Positions 15,683 to 23,398 of a stretch of DNA of 43,725 bases are shown in pieces. Position numbers and translations under genes: made by a program. The number at the start of each line of letters is the position of its first letter. Position 1 is the first letter of the stretch. This DNA is from Caulobacteraceae bacterium. Lineage in GTDB: Bacteria; Pseudomonadota; Alphaproteobacteria; Caulobacterales; Caulobacteraceae. The notes beneath the pieces were generated by a model. It was not told where the DNA came from and did no database searches. It worked only from the letters and a program-made list of their open reading frames with translations. The DNA is taken from contig JANWHQ010000132.1 of assembly GCA_025450315.1 (NCBI GenBank), positions 1 to 43,725 of the forward strand. The letters are read 5' to 3'.

Positions 15683-15699
15683 TTGTTGCGATGCAACAA
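15683..15699. repeat. Perfect TTGTTGC-GAT-GCAACAA dyad
   Basis: A 7-bp perfect inverted repeat with a 3-nt centre, about 100 nt upstream of the micro-ORF. The TGC-N3-GCA core resembles operators described for the polyhydroxyalkanoate regulator PhaR in alphaproteobacteria (CTGC-N3-4-GCAG); this link is inference. Confidence 0.5.
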
Positions 15700-15764
15700 G
15701 CCCATGTTGCGGGAGCTTGAGGGTGGCGGTCGGCGGGCCGCCCGCGGGGGCCGGCCGTCCCGCT

Positions 15765-15986
15765 TCAGGGCTCGTCGATCGGCCCCGGCTCGAACGACAG
15801 CAGGTCGCCCGGCTGGCAGTCCAGCTCGCGGCACAGGCTGTCGATGGTGGTGACGCGGATCGCCCGCGCCTTGCCCGACTTCAGCACGGTGAGATTGGCC
15901 ATGGTGAGCCCGACCCGGTCGGCCAGCTCGGCCAGCGACATGCGTCGCTCCACCAGCACCCGGTCCAGAAGCACCCGCACGGCCAT
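15765..15986 (-). CDS. Small HTH regulator, YozG/Cro type
   Basis: 73 residues made up of one XRE-type helix-turn-helix: VLVERRMSLAELADRVGLTM, NLTVLKSGKARAIRVTTIDS and LCRELDCQPGDLLSFEP. This is the stand-alone YozG-like form, usually encoded beside a DUF2975 membrane protein, as here (8 nt after it). The pair probably works as a membrane-linked regulatory module; its target is not visible. Confidence 0.85.
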   Translation of the reverse strand: MAVRVLLDRVLVERRMSLAELADRVGLTMANLTVLKSGKARAIRVTTIDSLCRELDCQPGDLLSFEPGPIDEP

Positions 15987-15994
15987 GTCGTCTC

Positions 15995-16510
15995 CTAGAT
16001 CGTCAACTCGGCTTCACTGCGCAGGCGCGCGCCTTCGCGGAACACCTCGGCGAGCACGAACACCACCAGCACCGCGAACCAGGCGGTGGGATTGAACGGG
16101 AAGCGCAGGGTCTTGAACTCGTCGCGGAAGACCCAGCCGGTCACCAGGTTCACACCGTAGTTGATCAGCTCCAGCCCCGCCAAGGCGAAGCCGATGCTGC
16201 GCAGGCGCGGGACGTTGGCCGGGTGGAACGGGTCGCCCACGGTCAGGGTGGTGAAGATGCGCCGCACGCGCTCGACGATGAACAGCACCACCGCCACATA
16301 GACGGCGAAGGCCAGCAGTCCCGCCGAGAGCATCGCCCCGCGCGCGCCATGCGCCTCGATCCTGCCCCAGAAGGCCAGGTCGGCGGGCAACAGCAGCGCC
16401 AGCAGCGCCGCCACAAGCAGCAGGGCCAAGGCCGCCCACAGGGCGAAGAAGATCACGTCGAGCACCAGCTTCAACAGGCTGGAGACCGATCCTGGACCCA
16501 GGGCGCGCAT
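15995..16510 (-). CDS. DUF2975 membrane protein
   Basis: 171 residues with four hydrophobic segments (about 12-42, 58-80, 104-124 and 145-162), the DUF2975 topology. VERVRRIFTTLTVGDPFHPANVPRLRSIG in the middle loop matches the family's conserved GxPF segment. Function is unknown, but genes of this family nearly always precede a YozG-like HTH gene, which follows here by 8 nt. GGAGGAGG lies upstream of the ATG. Confidence 0.82.
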   Translation of the reverse strand: MRALGPGSVSSLLKLVLDVIFFALWAALALLLVAALLALLLPADLAFWGRIEAHGARGAMLSAGLLAFAVYVAVVLFIVERVRRIFTTLTVGDPFHPANVPRLRSIGFALAGLELINYGVNLVTGWVFRDEFKTLRFPFNPTAWFAVLVVFVLAEVFREGARLRSEAELTI

Positions 16511-16624
16511 GCAAATTCCTCCTCCGCCAGATCAGGGTCGGCCGAAAGCCCGACTCGGCAAGTGTTTGATTGCCATTGTTACGCATTCACCCCGTCTTCA
16601 TGAACAACAACTAGCGTCGACAGC

Positions 16625-17254
16625 ATGCGGATGCTGGCCTTCGTGCTGCTCACAGCGCTGGTGGCGCCGTGCGCCCGCGCGGCCGATCTGCAAGTGGTGC
16701 TGCACAACGCCAAGGGCCAGCCCGTCCGCGACGCGGTGGTCACCTACTATCCCCAGGGCGGCGCGGGGTCCGGCCCGATCCGGTTCGACTGGCCCTATCG
16801 CATGGCCCAGCAGAACCTGCAGTTCGATCCCTTCGTGCTGGTGGTGCCGGCCGGCGCCACGGTGGCCTTCCCCAACCACGACCAGGTGCGCCACCAGGTC
16901 TATTCCTTCTCGCCCGCCAAGCCGTTCGAGCTGAAGCTCTATGGCCGCGACGAGACCCGGACGATCAAATTCGACCGCGTCGGCGTGATCGCCCTGGGCT
17001 GCAACATCCACGACAGCATGGTCGCCTTCATCAAGGTGGTCGACACCCCCTTCGCGGCCAAGACCGACGCCCAGGGCGTGGCGGTTCTGCACGGCGCGCC
17101 GGCCGGTCCGGGCGCGCTGAAGATCTGGCACCCGTACATGAAGGCGCCCGGCAACGAGCTCTCCGAGCAGGTCTCCGCGCCCCAGGGGGGCGTGCTGCGG
17201 CGGGTCGAGACGGTCGACATCCGGTCCCCGCCGATCCGCCGCAACAGCTACTAG
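16625..17254 (+). CDS. Periplasmic cupredoxin-like (plastocyanin-type) protein
   Basis: 209 residues with a signal peptide (about 1-19, MRMLAFVLLTALVAPCARA). The remainder has a cupredoxin fold signature with type 1 copper ligand candidates His90 (HDQVRHQVYSFS), Cys126, His129 and Met132 (GCNIHDSM). Such proteins are often annotated as methylamine-utilisation proteins although no methylamine genes are present. Residues 140-209 form an extra beta-rich tail. The stop is 4 nt before the next ATG, so it is coupled with the EAL gene and the beta-barrel gene. Confidence 0.8.
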   Translation: MRMLAFVLLTALVAPCARAADLQVVLHNAKGQPVRDAVVTYYPQGGAGSGPIRFDWPYRMAQQNLQFDPFVLVVPAGATVAFPNHDQVRHQVYSFSPAKPFELKLYGRDETRTIKFDRVGVIALGCNIHDSMVAFIKVVDTPFAAKTDAQGVAVLHGAPAGPGALKIWHPYMKAPGNELSEQVSAPQGGVLRRVETVDIRSPPIRRNSY

Positions 17255-17258
17255 TCCC

Positions 17259-19592
17259 ATGTTCCGCCACCTCCGCACCCGGCTCACCGTCCTCTACGCC
17301 GGCCTGTTCGGGGCGAGCCTCCTTTTGCTGGCGGCGGCCCTCTATGCGGTGATCGCCGGCAACGCCGAGCGCCAGGTGGGCGACGAGCTGACCTCTTCGG
17401 CCACGGTGTTCAACCGCATCTGGGTGCTGCGCTCGCAGCAGATGCAGGAGGGCGCGGCCCTGCTGTCGCGCGACTTCGGCTTCCGCGAGGCGGTGGCGTC
17501 CAAGGACGCGGCCACCATCCGCTCGGCGCTCGCCAATCTGGCGGGCCGGCTGGGCGCGGACCGGGCCTTCATCGTCGGCCTGGACGGCTCGGCCACCGCC
17601 GCCGACGGCCGGCCGATCGCGGCGACCGCCGCCAAGGTCCTGGCCTCCCTCGACCAGGACGAGGACGCCTCGGGCGTGTTCGTGCTCGATGGCGCGCCGT
17701 TCCAGGCGATCTCGGCGCCGATCCTGTCGCCGACCCTGACCGGCTGGGTGGTGTTCGCCAACAAGCTCGACAGAGGCGAAATGAGGTCGCTGGAGCGGCT
17801 GTCGTCGATTCCGCTGCGGGCCTCGGTGGTCTATCAGGCCCAGCCCAGCGTCTGGCGCTTCTCCGGCGGCGACGGCGCGGGCGTGGATCCCATGCGGCTG
17901 AGCCGCTTCGTGGACCTGGAGCTGTCGGGCGGCCAGGTCCGCGCCCGCCGGCTCGCCACCTCGGGCGGCTCCTCCATCGCCCTGGTCACGCCGCTGAAGA
18001 CCCTGAGCACCAGCGCGCCGGCGGCGCTGGTGCTGCGCTACCCCATGGCCCTGGCCCTGGCGCCCTACCGGGTGCTGCTGGAGGCGGCCGGGGGCGTGGG
18101 CCTCTTGGGCTTCCTCATCCTCCTGGCCGGCAGCTGGGCCCTGGCCCGCAGCGTGACCCGGCCGATCACCGCCCTGGCCGAAGCCGCCCATCGGCTGCAG
18201 CGGGGCGAGAGCGCCGAGGTCGAAGTCACCACCCAGGACGAGATCGGCCGGCTGGCCTCCAGCTTCAACGCCATGGCCAGCGAGATCCGGGCCCGCGAGG
18301 GCAAGATCACCCATCTGGCCATGCACGATGCGGAGACCGACCTGCCCAACCGCCGCTCGCTGGAGGAGCGGATCGTCCCCATGGCCGCGGCGGGCGATGG
18401 CCGGCTGGTGGTGGCGGCCCTGGGCGTGGACCGCTTCGCCCACGTGCGCGGGGCCATTGGCTTCAGCCTAGCGGCCGACCTGATCGGCGAGATCGGCGCG
18501 CGCCTCTCCCTGCTCCACCCCGGCTATCCGCTGGCGCGGCTGTCCACCGACGTGGTGGGCGTGGGCTTTTTGGCCAAGGACGCCCAGGCCGCCCAGCGCC
18601 TGGCGATCCGGCTGCTGGCCGAGCTGGAGGCCCCGCTCAGCCTCGGCGACAACACCATCGACGTCAGCCTGACCATCGGCCTGGCCGTGCAGGGCGAGCA
18701 CGACGACCTGGTCTCCTCGATCGTCGAGCGGGCCACCATCGCCCTGGACCAGGCCCGCGGCGCGCGGATGAAGACCGCGGTGTTCGATCCGGAGCTCTAC
18801 GGCGACCCCGCCTCGAACCTCTCCCTGATGAGCGAGATGCTCGAGGGGCTCGATCGGGGCCAGATGATCCTGCACCACCAGCCCAAGCTGGACCTCAGGG
18901 CCGGCCGGGCGACGGGCGTGGAGGTGCTGATCCGCTGGCGCCATCCCGCCCGCGGCCTGATCGTGCCCGACCGCTTCATCCCCATGGCCGAGGAAACCGG
19001 CCACATCGGGGCCCTGACCGAATGGGTGCTGGCGCGGGCGCTGGAGGAGCAGGCGCTGATCCGCCACCAGGGCCACGAGCTGACCGTCTCGGTGAACCTG
19101 TCAGGCCGCCTGCTCGGCGACCCGGGCTTCGCGGCGGTGGCGCTGGAGATGGTGCGCGGCGCGCCCGGCAAGCTGTGCTTCGAGATCACCGAGACCGCGG
19201 TCATCGACAATCCCGAGATCGCGCTGAGGAGCATCGACCGCTTCAAGGCCGCCGGCATCGACATCTCGATCGACGACTACGGCTCGGGCCTGTCGTCCCT
19301 GGCCTATCTGAAGCAGATCCAGGCGGACGAGCTGAAGGTCGACAAGGCCTTCGTGCTGAAGATCGACGAGAGCCATCGCGACGCGCTGCTGGTGCGCTCG
19401 ACCGTGGACCTGGCCCACAGCCTGGGCCTGAAGGTGACGGCCGAAGGGGTCGAGACGCCGACGGCCTTGAGCCTCCTGGCCGGCATGGGCTGCGACCTGG
19501 CCCAGGGCTACCTGATCGCCCGGCCCATGCCTCTCAAGGAACTTTTGATGTTTTTGGACGAAGAAGGGGCGGGGAAGAGGCTTCGCGCCTGA
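17259..19592 (+). CDS. Membrane HAMP-GGDEF(degenerate)-EAL protein, probable c-di-GMP phosphodiesterase
   Basis: 777 residues. TM1 is about 9-31, a periplasmic Cache-like region runs to about 265, TM2 is about 276-295, HAMP about 296-345, GGDEF about 350-500 and EAL about 520-770. The GGDEF motif is replaced by STDVVGVG, so cyclase activity is not expected. The EAL domain keeps its catalytic set: EVLIRW (EVL variant of EAL), VNLSGR, FEITETAVI, DDYGSG, LKVDKAF, TAEGVET and LAQGYLIARPM. It should hydrolyse c-di-GMP under control of a periplasmic signal. It is coupled to the cupredoxin gene and lies 12 nt before the barrel gene. Confidence 0.9.
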   Translation: MFRHLRTRLTVLYAGLFGASLLLLAAALYAVIAGNAERQVGDELTSSATVFNRIWVLRSQQMQEGAALLSRDFGFREAVASKDAATIRSALANLAGRLGADRAFIVGLDGSATAADGRPIAATAAKVLASLDQDEDASGVFVLDGAPFQAISAPILSPTLTGWVVFANKLDRGEMRSLERLSSIPLRASVVYQAQPSVWRFSGGDGAGVDPMRLSRFVDLELSGGQVRARRLATSGGSSIALVTPLKTLSTSAPAALVLRYPMALALAPYRVLLEAAGGVGLLGFLILLAGSWALARSVTRPITALAEAAHRLQRGESAEVEVTTQDEIGRLASSFNAMASEIRAREGKITHLAMHDAETDLPNRRSLEERIVPMAAAGDGRLVVAALGVDRFAHVRGAIGFSLAADLIGEIGARLSLLHPGYPLARLSTDVVGVGFLAKDAQAAQRLAIRLLAELEAPLSLGDNTIDVSLTIGLAVQGEHDDLVSSIVERATIALDQARGARMKTAVFDPELYGDPASNLSLMSEMLEGLDRGQMILHHQPKLDLRAGRATGVEVLIRWRHPARGLIVPDRFIPMAEETGHIGALTEWVLARALEEQALIRHQGHELTVSVNLSGRLLGDPGFAAVALEMVRGAPGKLCFEITETAVIDNPEIALRSIDRFKAAGIDISIDDYGSGLSSLAYLKQIQADELKVDKAFVLKIDESHRDALLVRSTVDLAHSLGLKVTAEGVETPTALSLLAGMGCDLAQGYLIARPMPLKELLMFLDEEGAGKRLRA

Positions 19593-19604
19593 CGGACCGC
19601 CGAC

Positions 19605-20876
19605 ATGGTGAACACTGTCGCAGCCCGCATCGGCATGGCGCTCGCGCTGGCGCTCGCCGCCGGCCCCGCCCTCGCCGAACCGGACCTGTTCTCGCCCCAG
19701 GCCTTCGAGGGGCTGATCGACCTGCGCGCCGTGGGCGCGGGCGGCCAGCCCTCCTATCTCGACGGCGGCTTCGGCCGCACCCGCTACGGCGGGACCGAGG
19801 CGGGCGCCTTCAAGGGCCAGCTCTCGCTCGCCGACGCCGCCCTGGTGTGGAAGCCGCAGTTCACCTGGGCCCTGGGCGCCATCGTGGACGTCGAGCACCA
19901 GGACGGCCAGCGATACCCGTTCGACCTGGTCCAGGCCTACCTGACCTTCCGGCCCAGCCTGCCCGGCGACACCCGCTTCACCGCCCGCGCCGGCTTCTAC
20001 TATCCGCCGATCTCCGAGGAGCACGAGGGGCCGAGCTGGCAGCTCGCCAACACCATCACGCCCTCGGCCATCAACAGCTGGGTCGGCGAGGAGGTGAAGG
20101 TGGTCGGCGGCGAGGCCAGGCTGGCCCATCGCTTCGGCGACAACGACATCGCGGCCACCTTCGGGCTGTTCGGCTATGACGACACCGCCGGCACGCTGCT
20201 GACCTTCCGCGGCTGGGGCTTCACCGACATCAAGTCGACCGCCTTCGGCCGTTTCCGGCTGCCGCCGATCGACCCCTACATGGCGAGCCGGCAGGCCCCC
20301 GACACCCTGTCCACCGCCGATCTGGACGGCCGCGTCGGCTACTACGGACGGCTGGACTGGACCCCGCCCGGTCGGCTGACCCTCGACGCCGTCTACTACG
20401 ACAACCGCGGCGACAAGACCGGCGTCAGCGCGCACCAGTGGGCCTGGGCCACGCGGTTCTGGAACTTCGGCGCCAGCTACGACGTCGACGAGAACACCCG
20501 CATCCTGTCGCAGGTGATGACCGGCCAGACCCTGGTCGGCTACCCGATGGGGTCCAGCGTCTGGGTCAACCTCGGCTTCACCTCGGCCTATCTGCTCGCG
20601 ACCCACAGCTTCGGGCGCAGCGGCATCACCGGCCGGGCCGAATATTTCCAGACCCACGACCGCAACTTCGATCCCGCCGTCGACGATCCGGAAGACAATC
20701 GCGGCGAACACGGCTGGGCCCTGACCGCGGCCTACCGCTACGACCTGACCCCCCGCGCCCGCTGGATGCTGGAGCTGCTGCACGTCCACAGCCGTCGCCC
20801 GGGACTGGACGAGGCGGGGTTCGAGCCGCTGCAGGACCAGACCCAGCTGCAGTCCTCGCTGCGCCTGTCGTTTTGA
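19605..20876 (+). CDS. Outer-membrane beta-barrel porin-like protein
   Basis: 423 residues. A signal peptide ends about residue 24 (AAGPALA). The mature part alternates short aromatic strands and turns through its whole length (FTARAGFYYPPIS, ATFGLFGYDD, GYYGRLDWTPPGRLTLDAVYY) and ends QSSLRLSF with the terminal Phe expected for Bam-assembled barrels. It is not similar to TonB receptors (no plug) and most resembles phosphate-selective-porin-like or DUF-type barrels. It is the third gene of the cupredoxin-EAL-barrel unit. Confidence 0.75.
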   Translation: MVNTVAARIGMALALALAAGPALAEPDLFSPQAFEGLIDLRAVGAGGQPSYLDGGFGRTRYGGTEAGAFKGQLSLADAALVWKPQFTWALGAIVDVEHQDGQRYPFDLVQAYLTFRPSLPGDTRFTARAGFYYPPISEEHEGPSWQLANTITPSAINSWVGEEVKVVGGEARLAHRFGDNDIAATFGLFGYDDTAGTLLTFRGWGFTDIKSTAFGRFRLPPIDPYMASRQAPDTLSTADLDGRVGYYGRLDWTPPGRLTLDAVYYDNRGDKTGVSAHQWAWATRFWNFGASYDVDENTRILSQVMTGQTLVGYPMGSSVWVNLGFTSAYLLATHSFGRSGITGRAEYFQTHDRNFDPAVDDPEDNRGEHGWALTAAYRYDLTPRARWMLELLHVHSRRPGLDEAGFEPLQDQTQLQSSLRLSF

Positions 20877-20927
20877 CCCGCGCGGCCCGCTTGGGCATAA
20901 GCCACGCCTGCCGACGAGCGTGTGTGC

Positions 20928-22718
20928 ATGACCCTGACGGACCGTCATCTGGAAGAGCTGAAGCGTGAGCGCTGGCGCAGCTTCGAGGCGGACAAGCGGC
21001 GCTACGCCGAGCTGCTGCAGACCGACGTGGACGCGGTCGGCGCGATCGCCCAGCGGGCGCTGCGGTTCCACGACACCCAGACCGTCTGCGCCATCGGCGA
21101 AGGGCTGCTGAACGCCGGCGAATTCGGCCAGGCCACCCTGAGGCGCCTCGGCCTTCTCGGGGCCCTGCTGGACGCCGAGGTCGAGGAACGGCGCTATGAC
21201 CAGGCGCTGGAGGTGTTCCAGTCCGTGCCGCCGGATACCTGGCGCGCGGCCAAGGCCTGGCAGGCCGGCGCGACCGCCATGGCCGGGACGGCCCGGCTCG
21301 ACGAGGCCCGCCAGGCGGCCGAGCGGGCGCTGGAGCTGGACCCCGACGTCCGCGGCGCCCGCGAGCTCCTGGAGGCGCTGGACCTGCGCCGCCAGCTGAA
21401 GACCCGGGTGGAAAAGGGCGCGGAGGTGAGCTGGGCCGAGCTCCGCCGCCTGGTGGACGTCTATCTGGCGCTGGATCTCGGGGCCTATGCCTCCAGGCTG
21501 CTGCAGCTGCGCGTCCTCGACCTGCCCCGGCCGACGCCCGAGGACTTCGAGGACGGGCTGGCGCTGTTCAAGGCGGCCCTGGAGGTCCTGGGACCCGCCT
21601 TCGTGCTGGAGCGGGCCACGCCCCTGGTCAATGTGGCGGGGGACGACGACCGGCTGGCGGCCCTGGGCGCCGAATGCCTGATCGCGCTCGGCAGGCCCTT
21701 CGAGGCCGCCCAGGCCGACGAGGGCCGCCGCGACCTCCGGCTGCAGCGCGCCCTGGCGACGGCGGCGATGGGCGAGACCGAGGCGGCGGTGTGGCGGCTG
21801 AGCCGCCAGACCGTCAAGCGCCCCAAGGAGCTGGAGGTGCGCGCCGCCCTGGGCTTCTACGCGGGCCGGCGCGTGCTGGAGAAGGCCCCGCTGGTCCTGC
21901 GCCCGCCGGGCGGGCCGCGGCGCATCTTCAACCTGATGCCGTTCAACGACGAGATCGACCTGCTCAAGCTGCACCTGGCCGAGATGGCCGAGTGGGTGGA
22001 CCTGTTCGTGATCGCCGAGTCCGAGGTGACCTTCACCGGCCAGCCCAAGCCGCTGCACTTCGAACGGCGCAAGCACGAGTTCGCGCCCTATGCGGACAAG
22101 ATCCGGCACGTGGTGGTCGGCGCGCACCCCAAGTCGCACCACAGCCCCTGGGCCAGGGACTTCCGCCAGCGCGACCTGGCCGTCACCGCGCTCTCGGGCC
22201 TGGCGGCGCCGGAGGATCTGGTGCTGCTGACCGACGTCGACGAGATCGTCGACCGGCGGGCGCTGGAGGGGTTCGACGCGGACCTGGCGGGCCTGCGCAT
22301 GGCGATGTTCCGCTATTTCCTCAACTACCGTCCGGACGCGAACAATTTCCCGCACCGCCCCACCGGCGCGGTGCTGAAGGCCAAGCTGCTGCAGCGGTTC
22401 GGCTCCAGCTACATCCGCTTCGAGCTGTGCCGCCGCAAGCAGGGCCTGAAGGTCCAGGACGCCGGCTGGCATTTCACCTCGGTGTGCGACCCGGCCCGGC
22501 TGGTGGCCAAGATCAACAGCTACGCCCACCAGGAGCGGGGCGCCGAATGGCGCGACCTGGACGCGGTGGAACGGCGGCTGAGGGAGATCAGGGCCGGGAT
22601 GTTCGAGCCGGGCTGGGAGCGCGCCGAGATCGACGAGAGCTTCCCCGCCTGCATCCTCGAGCACCAGGACGAGCTGAAGGACCTGCTGATCTCAGCGCCG
22701 GCCGAACACGGCGCCTAG
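20928..22718 (+). CDS. GT17-type glycosyltransferase with TPR-like N-terminal half
   Basis: 596 residues from ATG 20928 (GTG 20922 is an alternative). The first about 320 residues are helical repeats with TPR-like spacing (LDEARQAAERALELDP, RFHDTQTVCAIGEGLLNAGE). The C-terminal half from about 330 is a family-17 transferase: RIFNLMPFNDEIDLLKLHL, WVDLFVIAESEVTFTGQPKP, then a LLTDVDEIVD metal-site motif and HFTSVCDP. In eukaryotes GT17 adds bisecting GlcNAc; bacterial members sit in surface-glycan loci with unknown acceptors. It begins 45 nt after the barrel gene and overlaps the convergent acyltransferase gene by 27 nt. Confidence 0.78.
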   Translation: MTLTDRHLEELKRERWRSFEADKRRYAELLQTDVDAVGAIAQRALRFHDTQTVCAIGEGLLNAGEFGQATLRRLGLLGALLDAEVEERRYDQALEVFQSVPPDTWRAAKAWQAGATAMAGTARLDEARQAAERALELDPDVRGARELLEALDLRRQLKTRVEKGAEVSWAELRRLVDVYLALDLGAYASRLLQLRVLDLPRPTPEDFEDGLALFKAALEVLGPAFVLERATPLVNVAGDDDRLAALGAECLIALGRPFEAAQADEGRRDLRLQRALATAAMGETEAAVWRLSRQTVKRPKELEVRAALGFYAGRRVLEKAPLVLRPPGGPRRIFNLMPFNDEIDLLKLHLAEMAEWVDLFVIAESEVTFTGQPKPLHFERRKHEFAPYADKIRHVVVGAHPKSHHSPWARDFRQRDLAVTALSGLAAPEDLVLLTDVDEIVDRRALEGFDADLAGLRMAMFRYFLNYRPDANNFPHRPTGAVLKAKLLQRFGSSYIRFELCRRKQGLKVQDAGWHFTSVCDPARLVAKINSYAHQERGAEWRDLDAVERRLREIRAGMFEPGWERAEIDESFPACILEHQDELKDLLISAPAEHGA

Positions 22719-23396
22719 CAGGCCGCCCGGCGCGGCGCCGAGGGCGCGCACCACCCGGGCCGGAGCGCCCGCGACGATCGTCCGTGGCCGGACGTCCGAG
22801 GTCACCACCGCGCCGGCGGCTACGATCGCCTCCTCGCCCAGGGTCACCCCCTTCATCACCGCCGCGCCGAACCCCAGCCAGCAGTCGCGGCCGATGCGCA
22901 CCGGACGGGCGCCGATGGCGACCTCGCGGCGCGGTTCGAGCTTCAGGATCGAGCGGAAGTGCGCCCGCCGCTGGGCGGCGTCGATCGGATGGGTGTCGTT
23001 GTCGAACAGCTGGACGCCGTGGGCCAGCAGCGTCCCCTCGCCGATCTCGATCCGGGTCCAGCAGGAGACGATCGCGCCGTCGCCGACGTAGACCTCCGGG
23101 CCGATCTCGCAGCGGCCCTCGCCCTCGCAGCGGATGAGGCCGCGGATGGCGGCGTTGGCGCCGATGCGCACGCGCCGCTCGCCGTGCGGGGTGACCAGCC
23201 GGGCGTTCAGCCCCAGCCGCACCCCCTCGCCCAGTTCGGCGCCGCGCTCGAAGGCCTCGAACACCGCCATCAGGGCCTCGCCGTCCTCGGGCCGGTCGAA
23301 CAGGGCCCTGGCCGTCGCGGCGTCGGCCGGGCGCGAGAACACCGGGCCGTTGGCGAAGGCGTGGTCGTGGGGATCCAGATAGGGCCGCGTCGGCAT
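22692..23396 (-). CDS. Left-handed beta-helix acyltransferase
   Basis: 234 residues starting at ATG 23396, 2 nt after the GT4 stop; the longer open frame upstream has no support. Hexapeptide repeats run from about 70 to 210 (VRIGANAAIRGLIRCEGEGR, CEIGPEVYVGDGAIVSCWTR, then VRIGRDCWLGFGAAVMKGVT and IVAAGAVVTSDVRPRTIVAG). The catalytic-type His lies in LFDNDTHPIDAAQR, as in WbbJ/NodL/MaaT O-acetyltransferases. It probably acetylates a sugar of the glycan made by this locus and is the last gene of the minus-strand series. Confidence 0.82.
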   Translation of the reverse strand: MPTRPYLDPHDHAFANGPVFSRPADAATARALFDRPEDGEALMAVFEAFERGAELGEGVRLGLNARLVTPHGERRVRIGANAAIRGLIRCEGEGRCEIGPEVYVGDGAIVSCWTRIEIGEGTLLAHGVQLFDNDTHPIDAAQRRAHFRSILKLEPRREVAIGARPVRIGRDCWLGFGAAVMKGVTLGEEAIVAAGAVVTSDVRPRTIVAGAPARVVRALGAAPGGLLGAVFGRR

Positions 23397-23398
23397 CG

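Noticed and set aside
19101-22664. Very long minus-strand open frame (over 1100 codons)
   Set aside because: It is antisense to the EAL, beta-barrel and GT17 genes, has a His/Gln/Gly/Arg-rich composition typical of high-GC shadow frames, and shows no domain.
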